A stretch of DNA of 64,000 nt from an uncultured Desulfobacter sp. (GTDB taxonomy: Bacteria > Desulfobacterota > Desulfobacteria > Desulfobacterales > Desulfobacteraceae). The notes below the pieces were generated by a model. The model worked only from the letters and a program-made list of their open reading frames with translations. It was not told the origin of the DNA and did not search any database. The stretch is taken from NCBI RefSeq assembly GCF_963664415.1, contig NZ_OY761445.1:2072501-2136500 (forward strand). Direction: 5' to 3'. The position numbers were made by a program, and so were the translations under genes. Below, piece by piece: positions 25,664-35,028 of this stretch; within the stretch, counting starts at the first letter, position 1, and each line of letters begins with the position of its first letter.

Positions 25664-26689
25664 ATGAAATCAAATAAAACAGCCGTATCCGGCAGCGTGA
25701 TTTCATACCTGGTTACGGTATGGGTGATTATTACCCTGAACTTTCTGTTGCCGAGAATGATGCCGGGCGACCCATTTGTTCATCTGTCCGGGGATGAAGG
25801 TGAAGACCTGCCGGAATTCACCGAGGCCCAGAAGACATTTTATATGGAACAGTATGGATTTGATGATCCCTTACCAGTCCAGTATGCCCGATATATCGTT
25901 AAGCTTGCCCACGGGGATCTTGGGAAATCGGTCTATTTTAACAGCTCCGTGGCAGGGATTCTTGCCCGGCGGTTAGCCTGGACCCTGGGCCTTGTGATCG
26001 CAGCCGTAACGCTTTCCACGATCATCGGCACATTTCTGGGCGTGGTGTCGGCGGCCTTGCGACATCAATGGGCCGACCGCCTTTTATTTGTCGGCCTGAT
26101 CCTTATTTCCGAAATTCCGGCCTTTCTTACGGGGCTGGTGATTCTTTTTATCTTTGCCGCTGCCCTGGACCTGTTTCCCTTGTCGGGGGCCATGTCTCAT
26201 TTCACAGGCCAAATGACGATAATGGAAAAAGTGGGCGACATTGCAAAGCATGCGGCGTTGCCCGCGGCAACGCTGACACTGGCCCGTCTGGGCGGCGTTT
26301 ATCTTCTGGCCAGAAACAGCCTTGTAACCGTTCTGGAAAAGGATTTCATGGTCACGGCCCGGGCCAAGGGGCTGACAAAAATCAGGATATTTTGGCGCCA
26401 TGCCCTGCGCAACGCCCTGCTGCCCATTGTCACCCGGGTGTTTATGAGCCTTGGGGGGCTGGTGGGCGGGGCCATCCTGGTGGAAAATGTATTCAACTAT
26501 CCGGGATTAGGCAAGCTGCTGCGTGAATCGGTCATGATCCAGGACTATCCGTTGATCCAGGGCATATTCCTTTTGGTGACCCTGGCGGTTTTATCCGCCA
26601 ATTTTATGGCAGACATTGTCTACCGTCGGCTGGACCCCAGGGTGGGCGAACAAGCACCGATCAAGGGACAACGGCTGGTGAAAGTATGA
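25664..26689 (+). CDS. ABC importer permease (DppB/NikB type)
   Basis: 341 residues with six membrane helices and the binding-protein-dependent transport motif (MVTARAKGLTKIRIFWRHAL, about 225-244). The N-terminal TM with LNFLLPRMMPGDPF is typical of DppB/NikB. It pairs with the next permease. It starts two bases after the SBP stop. Confidence 0.92.
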   Translation: MKSNKTAVSGSVISYLVTVWVIITLNFLLPRMMPGDPFVHLSGDEGEDLPEFTEAQKTFYMEQYGFDDPLPVQYARYIVKLAHGDLGKSVYFNSSVAGILARRLAWTLGLVIAAVTLSTIIGTFLGVVSAALRHQWADRLLFVGLILISEIPAFLTGLVILFIFAAALDLFPLSGAMSHFTGQMTIMEKVGDIAKHAALPAATLTLARLGGVYLLARNSLVTVLEKDFMVTARAKGLTKIRIFWRHALRNALLPIVTRVFMSLGGLVGGAILVENVFNYPGLGKLLRESVMIQDYPLIQGIFLLVTLAVLSANFMADIVYRRLDPRVGEQAPIKGQRLVKV

Positions 26690-27540
26690 ATGTTGCTTTT
26701 TTGCCCAGGCTTTTTTCCCGGATGACCCCTTCGGGCCGTGCCGGCGCTTTTGTTCTGACGGCCGTCATCTTCCTGGCCCTGGCAGCGCCACTGGTCTGTT
26801 CCCATTCTCACCAACAGATGTCGGGTCCGGCCCTAATTCCGCCTGGCCCGGAACATATCATGGGGACGGACGAACTGGGGGTCGATCTGTGGGCCCAGAT
26901 CTGCCACGGCGCAAGAATCAGCCTGATTGTAGGCATCGGCACGGCACTGGCCGCAGGATTGGGCGGGGGCATTGCAGGGATTGTGTCCGGATATACCGGC
27001 GGCATTACCGACATGGTCATCATGCGCATGGTGGACGTTTTCCTGGTGCTGCCGGACCTGCCGGTGATGATTGTGCTGGCCGCCTTTTTCGGACCCAGCC
27101 TGATCTCCATCGTCCTGGTGCTCTCCTGTTTTTCATGGGTTCATACGGCCAGAATTGTTCGGTCCAGGGTGCTGGCCTTAAAACAGCGGCAGTACATCCG
27201 GGCCGCCGAGCTGAACGGTGCATCCGCATTTTACCTGATCCGCCGCCATTTTCTGCCCGAGGTGTTTCCCCTGGCCGCCGTGAGCATGATCCGGCTCACC
27301 GGCCGGGCCATTGTGGCCGAGGCAGGGCTCTCCTTTTTAGGGTTGGGTGATCCCGCCTCCGGGTCATGGGGACTGATCCTTCACCATGCCACCTCTTTTG
27401 CCGGCATCTATTATACCCGGTTCTGGCAATGGTGGATGCTGTTTCCCTGGCTTGCCCTGACCCTAATGGTGGTCAGCCTGGCTTTGGTCAGCCGGGACAT
27501 GGAAAAAATTGCAGATCCCCGGTTGGGAAAAAGGAGTTAA
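26686..27540 (+). CDS. ABC importer permease (DppC/NikC type)
   Basis: 284 residues. The early HIMGTDELGVDLWAQICHGA block and the coupling-helix motif YIRAAELNGASAFYLIRRH are DppC/NikC hallmarks, as is the late AEAGLSFLGLGDPASGSWG. It forms the inner-membrane channel with the previous protein. It overlaps that gene by four bases. Confidence 0.92.
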   Translation: MNVAFLPRLFSRMTPSGRAGAFVLTAVIFLALAAPLVCSHSHQQMSGPALIPPGPEHIMGTDELGVDLWAQICHGARISLIVGIGTALAAGLGGGIAGIVSGYTGGITDMVIMRMVDVFLVLPDLPVMIVLAAFFGPSLISIVLVLSCFSWVHTARIVRSRVLALKQRQYIRAAELNGASAFYLIRRHFLPEVFPLAAVSMIRLTGRAIVAEAGLSFLGLGDPASGSWGLILHHATSFAGIYYTRFWQWWMLFPWLALTLMVVSLALVSRDMEKIADPRLGKRS

Positions 27541-27543
27541 CCA

Positions 27544-29334
27544 TTGACCGTTGAACCACTTTTAAAAATCAAGGATCTATGTCTGGAATACAGGCAAAAC
27601 GGCATGGCAACCCAGGCGCTGGACCAGGTCAGCCTGTCCCTGGCACCGGGTGAAACTTTAGGAATCATCGGGGAGTCCGGGTGCGGCAAGACCAGCCTTG
27701 CCATGGCGATCATGGGGCTTGCCAAATCCGCGCACATCACGGGAACGATCCGGTTTGACGGCATTGATTTGACCAGACTTAGAGAAAAAGACCTGTCAAA
27801 ATTACGCTGGAACCGCGTTGCCCTGGTTTTCCAGAACAGCCGGGAGGTATTTAATCCGGTGATTACGGTGGGCGAACAGGTGGCCGAAACCCTGATCCGG
27901 CACCTGGGCCTTAACCAGGCTCGGGCAAAAGAGCGAACCGCCCGGCTTTTTAAACAGGCCGGTTTGGACCCGGTTTGGCAAGACGCCTACGTCCATAAGC
28001 TTTCCGGCGGCATGCGCCAGCGGGTACTCATTGCCATGGCCGTTGCCTGCAACCCGGATCTGCTCATTGTGGACGAGCCGTTTACAGCGTTGGATGCTAC
28101 CGCCGCATCCGACATGTCGGATCTGATTCTTGGCCTCCAGCAGCGCCTGGGATTTGCCATGATTCTGATCTCCCACGCCATGCCGGCCATTGCCCGGATG
28201 ACCGACAATCTTGTCACCTTGTATGCAGGCCGGGTCATTGAAACCGGCCCCACCCGGGCTGTGCTGGCTGCCCCCCGACATCCCTATACCCGGGGGCTGA
28301 TTAATGCCTGTCCCGAATTTTATGAATACAAGGATCTTTGGGGGATTGCCGGAACGCCGCCGGCGCCCGGCAGCGTATCCGGCTGCCCCTTCTGCCCGCG
28401 GTGCGTCCAGCACGGCCCGGACTGCGGCACCCGCCGGCCTGTGCTGGTTGAGGTCGAAAATAACAGACAAGTGGCCTGCCATAAAGGCGGTATCACCACG
28501 GTGCTGGAAGCCCGGGGGCTTGCAAAGACGTTTAACATGAACGGCACTGCAGTCAAGGCGGTTCAGCAGGTGGATATCACGATTAAATTCGGAGAGGTCG
28601 TGGCCCTTGTGGGCCCTTCGGGCTCGGGGAAGTCCACCCTGGCCCACCTGCTGGTAGCCCTGGAAACACCGGATAACGGCCGGGTGATATTCCAGGGCAC
28701 GCCCCTGGCGGACAACCGTGCGACCGCATGCATGCGCGGCATGCAGCTGGTATTCCAGGACCCGGCCCAGGCTGTGAGTCCCAGGCTGACGGTGCTGGAG
28801 GCTGTCCGGGAGCCCTTGGACATCATGGGATGGCAAACCCCACAGGAACGAAATGAAAAAGCCTTGGCCGCCCTGCCCTTGGTACACCTGTCCCGAGAAC
28901 CGGAATTTGCGAACAAGCCATGCCATGCCTTAAGCGGGGGGCAGCGCCAACGTGTCAGTGTAGCACGGGCACTGGTCAACGATCCAGTGCTGCTCATCGC
29001 CGATGAAATCACCGCCATGCTCGACCCCTCCGCCCAGGCTCATCTTTTGCGCATGCTTAAAGGCCTTCAACACCAAAAAGGCTTCTCCATGCTGTTCATT
29101 TCCCATGATATTCATCTGGCGCGGAAAATTGCCGATAGGGCCTATGTACTCGACCAGGGCAAAATTGTGGCCAAAGGCGCAGGTTTCGAGATTTTTGAAT
29201 CATCAAATCCAGCTCACATCTTGTTTCACCCCCAAAATCATTTGCACGACGCCCACCCATCCACTGAAAAATACGACCCCGGAACATCCGGGGCCATCAA
29301 CCCACCATTTACAGGAAAGGAATCTTTCGCATGA
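27544..29334 (+). CDS. Fused ABC importer ATPase (DppD-DppF type)
   Basis: 596 residues with two nucleotide-binding domains. The first (about 1-300) has Walker A GESGCGKT, signature LSGGMRQR and Walker B LLIVDEP, and ends with the cysteine-bearing oligopeptide/dipeptide C-terminal motif (GCPFCPRC). The second (about 320-570) has GPSGSGKS, LSGGQRQR and LLIADE. Separate DppD and DppF are the norm; here one chain supplies both sites. The start is TTG (27544) after AAGGAG. It energises the importer encoded upstream. Confidence 0.93.
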   Translation: MTVEPLLKIKDLCLEYRQNGMATQALDQVSLSLAPGETLGIIGESGCGKTSLAMAIMGLAKSAHITGTIRFDGIDLTRLREKDLSKLRWNRVALVFQNSREVFNPVITVGEQVAETLIRHLGLNQARAKERTARLFKQAGLDPVWQDAYVHKLSGGMRQRVLIAMAVACNPDLLIVDEPFTALDATAASDMSDLILGLQQRLGFAMILISHAMPAIARMTDNLVTLYAGRVIETGPTRAVLAAPRHPYTRGLINACPEFYEYKDLWGIAGTPPAPGSVSGCPFCPRCVQHGPDCGTRRPVLVEVENNRQVACHKGGITTVLEARGLAKTFNMNGTAVKAVQQVDITIKFGEVVALVGPSGSGKSTLAHLLVALETPDNGRVIFQGTPLADNRATACMRGMQLVFQDPAQAVSPRLTVLEAVREPLDIMGWQTPQERNEKALAALPLVHLSREPEFANKPCHALSGGQRQRVSVARALVNDPVLLIADEITAMLDPSAQAHLLRMLKGLQHQKGFSMLFISHDIHLARKIADRAYVLDQGKIVAKGAGFEIFESSNPAHILFHPQNHLHDAHPSTEKYDPGTSGAINPPFTGKESFA

Positions 29335-30332
29335 AACGCTCTTTTATCATCTCCTGTACCGCTTTGGTCTTTGCTTTAACGGCAGCCCAAAGCGTTGCGG
29401 CAATGCCCTCCATCACCCCCGTGGTTGAAAAGGCCATGGCCACTCTACAGGTTTCTAAGGCAACTCCCGATTTTTTGGTACTGACCAACGCAACAGCCGT
29501 TATGACGGATGGAAAATCAAGCCTACCCATTCTGGCACAGGTTCAGGAAGCCACCGGTGCCATGGTGGGAAAGGGTAATCTGCTTTTTTTCCAGCGACCC
29601 CAGACCGCCCCGTTACGTGTCATGCTCTTAAAGAAATCAGACAGAAACGTTGTAATCATCAGTGCAGACAACGCTAAATGGGCTGTGGACACCCTTGATT
29701 TTACCCTCAAAACAGTTTCAGATCCTAATTTCTGGAAGGATGCCACAGATAAATATGCGGCAGGCAAAGATCTATTCACCCTCTCCACTTTGGGAAATGC
29801 CTGGGCCGAAGGCGCTCCCTACGATTTTCTCAAATCCGCCGAACTTCACAACCACATCTGCCCAGGTCTCACCTCGGGCTATCTGATGGCCCATTTTATT
29901 CTGGATCACTATCCCCTGGAACAAGGCCAGAGATACACGATCATCAGCTGTCCGGTCTGGTGCAAGGAAGACGCTTTCCAAGTGGTCATGGATCAGACCC
30001 CGGGTAAACGCGGCCTGGTGGTAAAACCGTTGTCCGACGAACAAAAAGAAAAAATATCCATCCCCAATCCGGCAGGCATGGTCCTGATCTGGGACAAAAA
30101 ACTTAAAAAAGGCAAAGGCGTTGCTTTGAGCTTTGATTTTAATACGCTCAAAGGGCTTTACCCAAAGGAGACACCCAAGGCTGCGTCGATTCTGTATACC
30201 GCCAAGTATCTGTCATCACCTGACAAATTTGTGTCTGTAGCAAAGGAATTTGCTCTGGATGAAACCCTGTTCAACCGTATACGTGAAGCCGGCAGCAACC
30301 CGTGGGAGGTGGCAGGCCTGACAAAGCCCTAA
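29331..30332 (+). CDS. FmdE-family periplasmic protein
   Basis: 333 residues with a signal peptide (about 1-23, ending SVAA). The C-terminal half has the FmdE signature HNHICPGLTSGYLMAHF and ISCPVWCKEDAFQVVMDQTP, with histidine and cysteines positioned to hold a metal. Despite the family name (formylmethanofuran dehydrogenase subunit E) an exported copy ending a chelate importer operon suggests a role in binding or releasing the imported metal. That role is inferred. It overlaps the ATPase gene by four bases and is the last operon gene, with a terminator 50 bases later. Confidence 0.85.
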   Translation: MKRSFIISCTALVFALTAAQSVAAMPSITPVVEKAMATLQVSKATPDFLVLTNATAVMTDGKSSLPILAQVQEATGAMVGKGNLLFFQRPQTAPLRVMLLKKSDRNVVIISADNAKWAVDTLDFTLKTVSDPNFWKDATDKYAAGKDLFTLSTLGNAWAEGAPYDFLKSAELHNHICPGLTSGYLMAHFILDHYPLEQGQRYTIISCPVWCKEDAFQVVMDQTPGKRGLVVKPLSDEQKEKISIPNPAGMVLIWDKKLKKGKGVALSFDFNTLKGLYPKETPKAASILYTAKYLSSPDKFVSVAKEFALDETLFNRIREAGSNPWEVAGLTKP

Positions 30333-30376
30333 ATATTACATTATTGTACTGTTATGCTTAATGTACAACTAAATTC

Positions 30377-30416
30377 AAAACGGTTATGATACAAATTTGT
30401 TTCATAATCGTTTTTT
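30377..30416 (+). terminator. Intrinsic terminator of the TonB/ABC/FmdE operon
   Basis: CGGTTATGA (30381-30389) pairs with TCATAATCG (30402-30410) with one wobble pair, extended by AAAA/TTTT, and six T follow. It lies 45 bases after the last stop. Confidence 0.8.
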
Positions 30417-30566
30417 ATGACACATAGATGCTATTATTTCAATTCCTATCAGCTTAAACACGAAAAATATTTACCTTTAAATCAAAATAGTTACAATTAA
30501 AAATCATTTTATCCCTTATCTTTTTAAAATTTCGGCATCATTTTTGAAACACTTGATACTTAAAAT

Positions 30567-30585
30567 AGATTAACACCGTTAATCT
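30567..30585. promoter_or_regulatory. Palindromic operator candidate upstream of smsC
   Basis: AGATTAAC and GTTAATCT form perfect 8-bp arms around ACC, 42 bases before the smsC start and just after a TTGAAA (30544) that could serve as a -35 box. Fe-S assembly operons are often repressed by Rrf2-family proteins at such dyads; the regulator here is unknown. Confidence 0.45.
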
Positions 30586-30626
30586 CGCATTTGCATTTAA
30601 CCAAGTATCAGCAAGAGAGGAAAAAG

Positions 30627-31388
30627 ATGCTGGAGCTTAAAGATATATATTTTACCGTACCTGACGAAGACGCGGAAAACGGGCGTGCCGAAAAAACCAT
30701 TCTCAACGGTATTAATTTTACCTTTGAACAAGGAAAATTTTACGCAATCACCGGTCCCAACGGCGGCGGAAAAACCACCTTGGCCAAAACAATTATGGGG
30801 ATCAACCAAGCCACCGGTGGACAGATCATATACAACGGCAAAAATATTACGGATATGTCGATTACCGAACGGGCCAGGGAAGGTATCGCCTATGGATTCC
30901 AGCAATCGGCCCGGTTTAAAGGGGTCACATTCAGGGATCTTCTGGCCATTGCCGCCGGCACCGATGACGAAGGTCAACTGATGGATATCCTGGCCCGGGT
31001 GGGGTTCTGCTCCCTGGATTTTCTCGACAAGCCTGTGGATACCAAACTTTCCGGGGGCGAGATCAAAAAAATTGAACTGGCCACCACCATTGCCCGGAAC
31101 CCCGGCCTGGCCATTTATGATGAACCGGACACAGGGATTGACCTTTGGACCATAGACCCCATGGTTTCACTGATAAAACGGCAGATTACGGAAAAAGGGA
31201 CAACAACCATCGTGGTCAGCCATAACAAGGCCTTCCTTGAAGCGGCAGACTGTCTGCTGCTGATTAAAAAAGGGCAGATTGAATTCATTGGTGATCTGGA
31301 AGGCGCTATGCCGCTGCTCAGTGATTTAAGCGTTTGCGGATACGGAGATGTATGTGAAGGAGATATTGATGCTAGATGCTATAGATAA
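30627..31388 (+). CDS. smsC: SufC-like ATPase of minimal Fe-S assembly system
   Basis: The start at 30627 follows GAGAGGAAAAAG; an upstream ATG in frame (30591) has no site. About 253 residues: Walker A GPNGGGKTT, signature LSGGEIKKIELA and Walker B LAIYDEPDTGID. The order and size match SufC of the two-gene minimal SUF-like system (SmsCB) common in anaerobes. With SmsB it forms the scaffold on which Fe-S clusters are built, using ATP hydrolysis. It overlaps smsB by 20 bases. Confidence 0.87.
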   Translation: MLELKDIYFTVPDEDAENGRAEKTILNGINFTFEQGKFYAITGPNGGGKTTLAKTIMGINQATGGQIIYNGKNITDMSITERAREGIAYGFQQSARFKGVTFRDLLAIAAGTDDEGQLMDILARVGFCSLDFLDKPVDTKLSGGEIKKIELATTIARNPGLAIYDEPDTGIDLWTIDPMVSLIKRQITEKGTTTIVVSHNKAFLEAADCLLLIKKGQIEFIGDLEGAMPLLSDLSVCGYGDVCEGDIDARCYR

Positions 31389-32289
31389 AAATTTATTAAA
31401 GGCCGTGGCAAACCTGGACGGTATCCCCAACGGTGTATTCAATATCCGGAAAAACGGCCAACTTTTGACCCGGAATGTGTCGGATAATATCAACATTGAA
31501 CCCAACGAAGATAACACTGGCATTGTGGTGACCGTTAAACCGGGTGTGACCAATGAATCAATTCACATTCCGGTGATCCTGAGTCAGGCAGGCCTGCATG
31601 ATGTGGTGTACAACACCTTTATTATTGGGGAAGGTGCCGATGTGACCATCGTTGCCGGATGCGGCATCCACTGTTCAAGCCACAAAAGTGAGGGCCACGA
31701 AGGCATCCATGAATTCCGGGTGGGCAAAAACGCCACAATCCGCTACGAGGAAAAACACGTTGCCACAGGTGAGGGGAAAGGCAAACGCAGCCTGAATCCC
31801 ACCACAAAGGTATATTTGGACGAAAATGCCGTGGTGGAGATGGAATTGACCCAAATCGGCGGCGTGGATGAGGCAAAACGAGTGAATGAGGCTGAACTTG
31901 CCGCAGGCAGTTCTCTCTTTATCACCGAACGAATCCTGACCGAAGGAGATCAGATTGCTGTCTCGGAAAACAACATCATTCTCAAGGGAGACAACAGCAA
32001 AACCAACCTGGTCTCCCGGTCGGTGATTAAAGAAAACTCAAAACAGGATTTTTACGCCAACGTGGAGGCGAGAGCCAAAAGCTATGGTCACATCGAATGT
32101 GACGCCATCATCATGGACAACGGCGTAAATGAGACGGTGCCGGCCCTTCGTGCCCTGCACCCGGATGCAGAATTGACCCATGAAGCATCCATCGGCAAAA
32201 TCGCCAATGACCAATTGATCAAATTGATGAGTTTAGGCCTCACATACGATGAAGCCGTGGACAGAATCATCAGAGGATTTTTGAAGTAA
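31369..32289 (+). CDS. smsB: SufB/D-like scaffold of minimal Fe-S assembly system
   Basis: The start at 31369 has AAGGAG six bases upstream; an ATG 21 bases earlier is less well placed. About 306 residues, much shorter than SufB. The family beta-helix region is seen in VTIVAGCGIHCSSHKSEGHE and ENNIILKGDNSKTNLVSRSV, with the C-terminal ALHPDAELTHEASIGKIA and DEAVDRIIRGFLK. The cysteines and histidines in GCGIHCSSH are possible cluster ligands. No cysteine desulfurase lies near; minimal systems often have none in the operon. Confidence 0.87.
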   Translation: MLDAIDKNLLKAVANLDGIPNGVFNIRKNGQLLTRNVSDNINIEPNEDNTGIVVTVKPGVTNESIHIPVILSQAGLHDVVYNTFIIGEGADVTIVAGCGIHCSSHKSEGHEGIHEFRVGKNATIRYEEKHVATGEGKGKRSLNPTTKVYLDENAVVEMELTQIGGVDEAKRVNEAELAAGSSLFITERILTEGDQIAVSENNIILKGDNSKTNLVSRSVIKENSKQDFYANVEARAKSYGHIECDAIIMDNGVNETVPALRALHPDAELTHEASIGKIANDQLIKLMSLGLTYDEAVDRIIRGFLK

Positions 32290-32540
32290 CGGCAATGGCC
32301 GATCAACATGTGATAGATATTTGACCTTAAACGTTGGGAAGAAGGCGACTGTAGTCAAACGCTTCCCAACTTTACCCAAATTCTTTGCGCGAACATTAAT
32401 ATAGATGGTCAACCACAACTTTTCTTTAGAAGACTGCCCAAAGTTCGCCTGTACATACAGCCTGCAGCTCCCCCCCCCAAAAAAAAATAAGGCCTATGAT
32501 CAAAATCAAATCTGCCATACAAGACCCATAAAAAACTTAA

Positions 32541-32567
32541 AGGGGATTGGAATTATTCCAATCCCCT
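32541..32567. terminator. Bidirectional terminator-like hairpin between convergent genes
   Basis: AGGGGATTGGAA pairs with TTCCAATCCCCT around TTA. It lies between the ends of smsB (plus) and the cytidylate-kinase-like gene (minus). No strong T-tract follows on either strand, so it may act as a 3' stabiliser. Confidence 0.55.
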
Positions 32568-32623
32568 ATCTGATCATCGGATACCTGAACCCTCAATAAG
32601 CCGGATCAAAAAACAAAAACAAG

Positions 32624-33283
32624 CTAAGCCAGAGCCGCCTGGATAATGCTGACCGCCTTTTCCACGGGCAGGGTGCCTGTGTTTAAAACCAAGTCGTAGT
32701 TTGCCGGATCTTGGGTATCTGCATTAAAATACCGCCTGATAAAGGCGGTCCTGTTGGCATCGGTACTGACCATCATTTTCTGGGCATCTTCCGCGTTCAA
32801 CCCACGGGCCTCTTGCACCACCTTCCGGCGCAGGGCATCGGGGGCAACGATTCTTACCCGCAAGGCGTTAATATTTTTCAAGGCAAAGTTGGCTCCCCTG
32901 CCGAGAATAACGGCATTGCCGTGTCTACCGATCGTATTGAGCACCCGAAGCAGAATTTTTGAATATTCGTCCGGCCAGAGATGGTGTTCATGGACCAACT
33001 CGGCAACCAGGTCTTCCACGATATTCATTCCTTTCTCATCAAGGGTTTCAAGTAACACTTTTGCGTTCTGGGACTCTTTGATCATGCTTTCAAGAATTTC
33101 ATGGTGAAACAGATCATATTCCAATGCATGGGCAAGCGCTTCAGCCACTTGCTGTCCACGGCTGCCGAATTCCCTTGAAATAGTAATCACCCGGCAGGTA
33201 TCCACAGATTTTTCATCCCGCTTTTTCTGCATTTCCCACCGTTTGACCTGCTCATCGATAATTTTATGAATGGACCTGTTCAT
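32624..33283 (-). CDS. Cytidylate kinase-like family protein
   Basis: 219 residues. The P-loop-like segment VITISREFGSRGQQVAEALA (about 32-51) and later GRHGNAVILGRGANFAL and RVRIVAPDALRRKVVQEARG match the cytidylate-kinase-like family (PF13189) of small nucleoside/unknown-substrate kinases found in anaerobes. The substrate is not known. GGAAAGGAGG precedes the ATG. It is monocistronic and faces the smsCB pair. Confidence 0.8.
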   Translation of the reverse strand: MNRSIHKIIDEQVKRWEMQKKRDEKSVDTCRVITISREFGSRGQQVAEALAHALEYDLFHHEILESMIKESQNAKVLLETLDEKGMNIVEDLVAELVHEHHLWPDEYSKILLRVLNTIGRHGNAVILGRGANFALKNINALRVRIVAPDALRRKVVQEARGLNAEDAQKMMVSTDANRTAFIRRYFNADTQDPANYDLVLNTGTLPVEKAVSIIQAALA

Positions 33284-33819
33284 GGAAACCTCCTTTCCCG
33301 GGCATACCGGGGGTTAAATAAATCGATATTCGGTCATGGCTTAAACTTCGTCCGGAAGGTCTGCAACGGCTGATGAATCAACTTCTACATGTTGATGTGC
33401 TATCAAACCTCGTCTTTAGATTTATGGAAAGCGCCAATAATACGTTGGTAAATGACTGTCGTTGTTGTTGTCGGTTGAACCCGGATATTGATAGACCCAA
33501 TCAGCCCAGAGACCGTTTTAGCGAAATAACTTATGTGGACGAAAAAAAGCCAAGAGAACCAATCCCTGCATTCATTATGAATGTTATTCATATAATAATC
33601 CTTATTTACAATAAAATCAAACGGGATTGGATGCGAAAAAAAGAAAGGAGGGTAAATTTAATTTTACGAAACAACCAGAAGTGAAGAGAGACGCCTTGGT
33701 TATGGATAAACGCCATTTTTTATCAACTTTACACCAACCCAAAAAGCCGGTATAGTTTTACACTTTTTCAGGAAAACAAAAGCGGATTAGATGCGGATAA
33801 TTAACATACAGGACACAAA
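33284..33819. other. Long intergenic region, no gene seen
   Basis: This 536-base region separates divergent genes. A 103-codon open frame (33373-33684) has no recognisable protein character and no ribosome-binding site. A CCCGG...CCGGG hairpin (around 33297-33312) sits ahead of the kinase-like gene. The last 100 bases are AT-rich and probably contain the promoter of the fatty-acid-like operon. Confidence 0.5.
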
Positions 33820-34245
33820 ATGAATCCCAATGAATTTCCTATCAAAGACCTGCTTCCCCACAGGAAACGGATGCTCCTTGTTGAACAGATTCTTGAAGTG
33901 AATGAGGTCTTAAGCGTGTCCAGTGCTGTGGTGGGAGATCACTGGCCCCTTGTCTGCGAGGGATGGGCAAGCCCCATCGTCATGGTGGAACTGGCTGCCC
34001 AGACCGCTGGAATAAACAACAGTATCAACCGTTTGCAGACCCGGGGAAAGGAAGACGGCAACATGGGATGGATTGCCGGTGTTAAATCCGCTGTTTTCCA
34101 CTTAAATGGCCTTCCTGTGGGGGCAACCCTTATCACCCGGACCCAAAACAGCTTCGCATTCGAAGATTTCAGAGAAGTTAACGCAACGGTAACATTAGAT
34201 AAAACCGTTGCCGCAGAAATCACATTACAACTCGTGTCGGCATAA
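33820..34245 (+). CDS. Hot-dog 3-hydroxyacyl-ACP dehydratase-like (ApeP/FabZ type)
   Basis: 141 residues with the FabZ/FabA hot-dog pattern: KDLLPHRKRMLLVEQI (catalytic histidine at about 14) and WASPIVMVELAAQTAG with the helix-borne glutamate, then GVKSAVFHLNGLPVGATL. It would dehydrate 3-hydroxyacyl-ACP. Size and motifs fit the ApeP-type dehydratases of aryl polyene loci. It heads a tightly packed operon with a ketoreductase and LolA-like protein. Confidence 0.8.
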   Translation: MNPNEFPIKDLLPHRKRMLLVEQILEVNEVLSVSSAVVGDHWPLVCEGWASPIVMVELAAQTAGINNSINRLQTRGKEDGNMGWIAGVKSAVFHLNGLPVGATLITRTQNSFAFEDFREVNATVTLDKTVAAEITLQLVSA

Positions 34246-34290
34246 AAAAACCAGACCGATTCAAACAATAATACTTAGGATACGCTTTCC

Positions 34291-35028
34291 ATGTCCCAGA
34301 AAATAGATACAAAAACAGCAGTCATCACAGGCGCAAGCCGGGGAATCGGCCGGGCCATTGCCATTGAACTTGCAGGACAGGGGTATTATACCTTCATAAA
34401 TTACCACTCGGACAAAACCGGTGCTGAGAATACGCTGGAACAGGTCCGGGCCGTTGGCTCCAATGGAGAAATCATGCAGTTTGATGTGGCAAACAAAGAG
34501 CAGTCCAAAGCTGCCGTTGACCATATCGTGGGCCGGTGCGAGACCATTGATGTACTGATAAACAATGCAGGTATTGTGGATGACGGTTTATTCATCATGA
34601 TGAAGGAAGAAAGCTGGGACAAGGTGATCCGGACCAGTCTTGACGGTTTTTACAATATGACAAAGCCGATCCTGAAAAGAATGGTTCGCCAAAAACGGGG
34701 GGCGGTTGTCTCCATCGCATCGTTGTCCGGTCTGACAGGCAATCGGGGACAGGCCAATTACAGTGCGGCCAAGGCTGGACTTATCGGTGCCAGCCGCAGC
34801 ATTGCATCCGAAGTGGCTCGGCTCGGCATCCGCATCAATGTCGTGGCGCCAGGGCTCATTGAAACCGACATGACCAAGAATCTGCCCATGGACAATGTCA
34901 AAACCATGATTCCCATGGCCCGGGTGGGCCGCCCCGAAGAGGTGGCAGGGGTGGTAAAATTTCTATGTTCCGAGAATGCATCCTACGTCACCGGCCAGGT
35001 GATCTCAGTCAACGGTGGCATGTTCTAA
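34291..35028 (+). CDS. fabG: 3-oxoacyl-ACP reductase (FabG/ApeQ type)
   Basis: 245 residues, short-chain dehydrogenase. The NADP-binding GASRGIGRAIAIEL lies near the N-terminus, followed by INNAGIVDDGLF, the catalytic serine region VVSIASLSGLTG, and YSAAKAGLIG with Tyr and Lys. The C-terminal NASYVTGQVISVNGGMF is FabG-like. It reduces 3-oxoacyl-ACP. The stop overlaps the following gene start (TAATG). Confidence 0.92.
   Translation: MSQKIDTKTAVITGASRGIGRAIAIELAGQGYYTFINYHSDKTGAENTLEQVRAVGSNGEIMQFDVANKEQSKAAVDHIVGRCETIDVLINNAGIVDDGLFIMMKEESWDKVIRTSLDGFYNMTKPILKRMVRQKRGAVVSIASLSGLTGNRGQANYSAAKAGLIGASRSIASEVARLGIRINVVAPGLIETDMTKNLPMDNVKTMIPMARVGRPEEVAGVVKFLCSENASYVTGQVISVNGGMF

Noticed and set aside
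33373..33684. A 103-codon open frame in the gap before the dehydratase gene
   Set aside because: No ribosome-binding site, no protein-like composition, no neighbours it would pair with.
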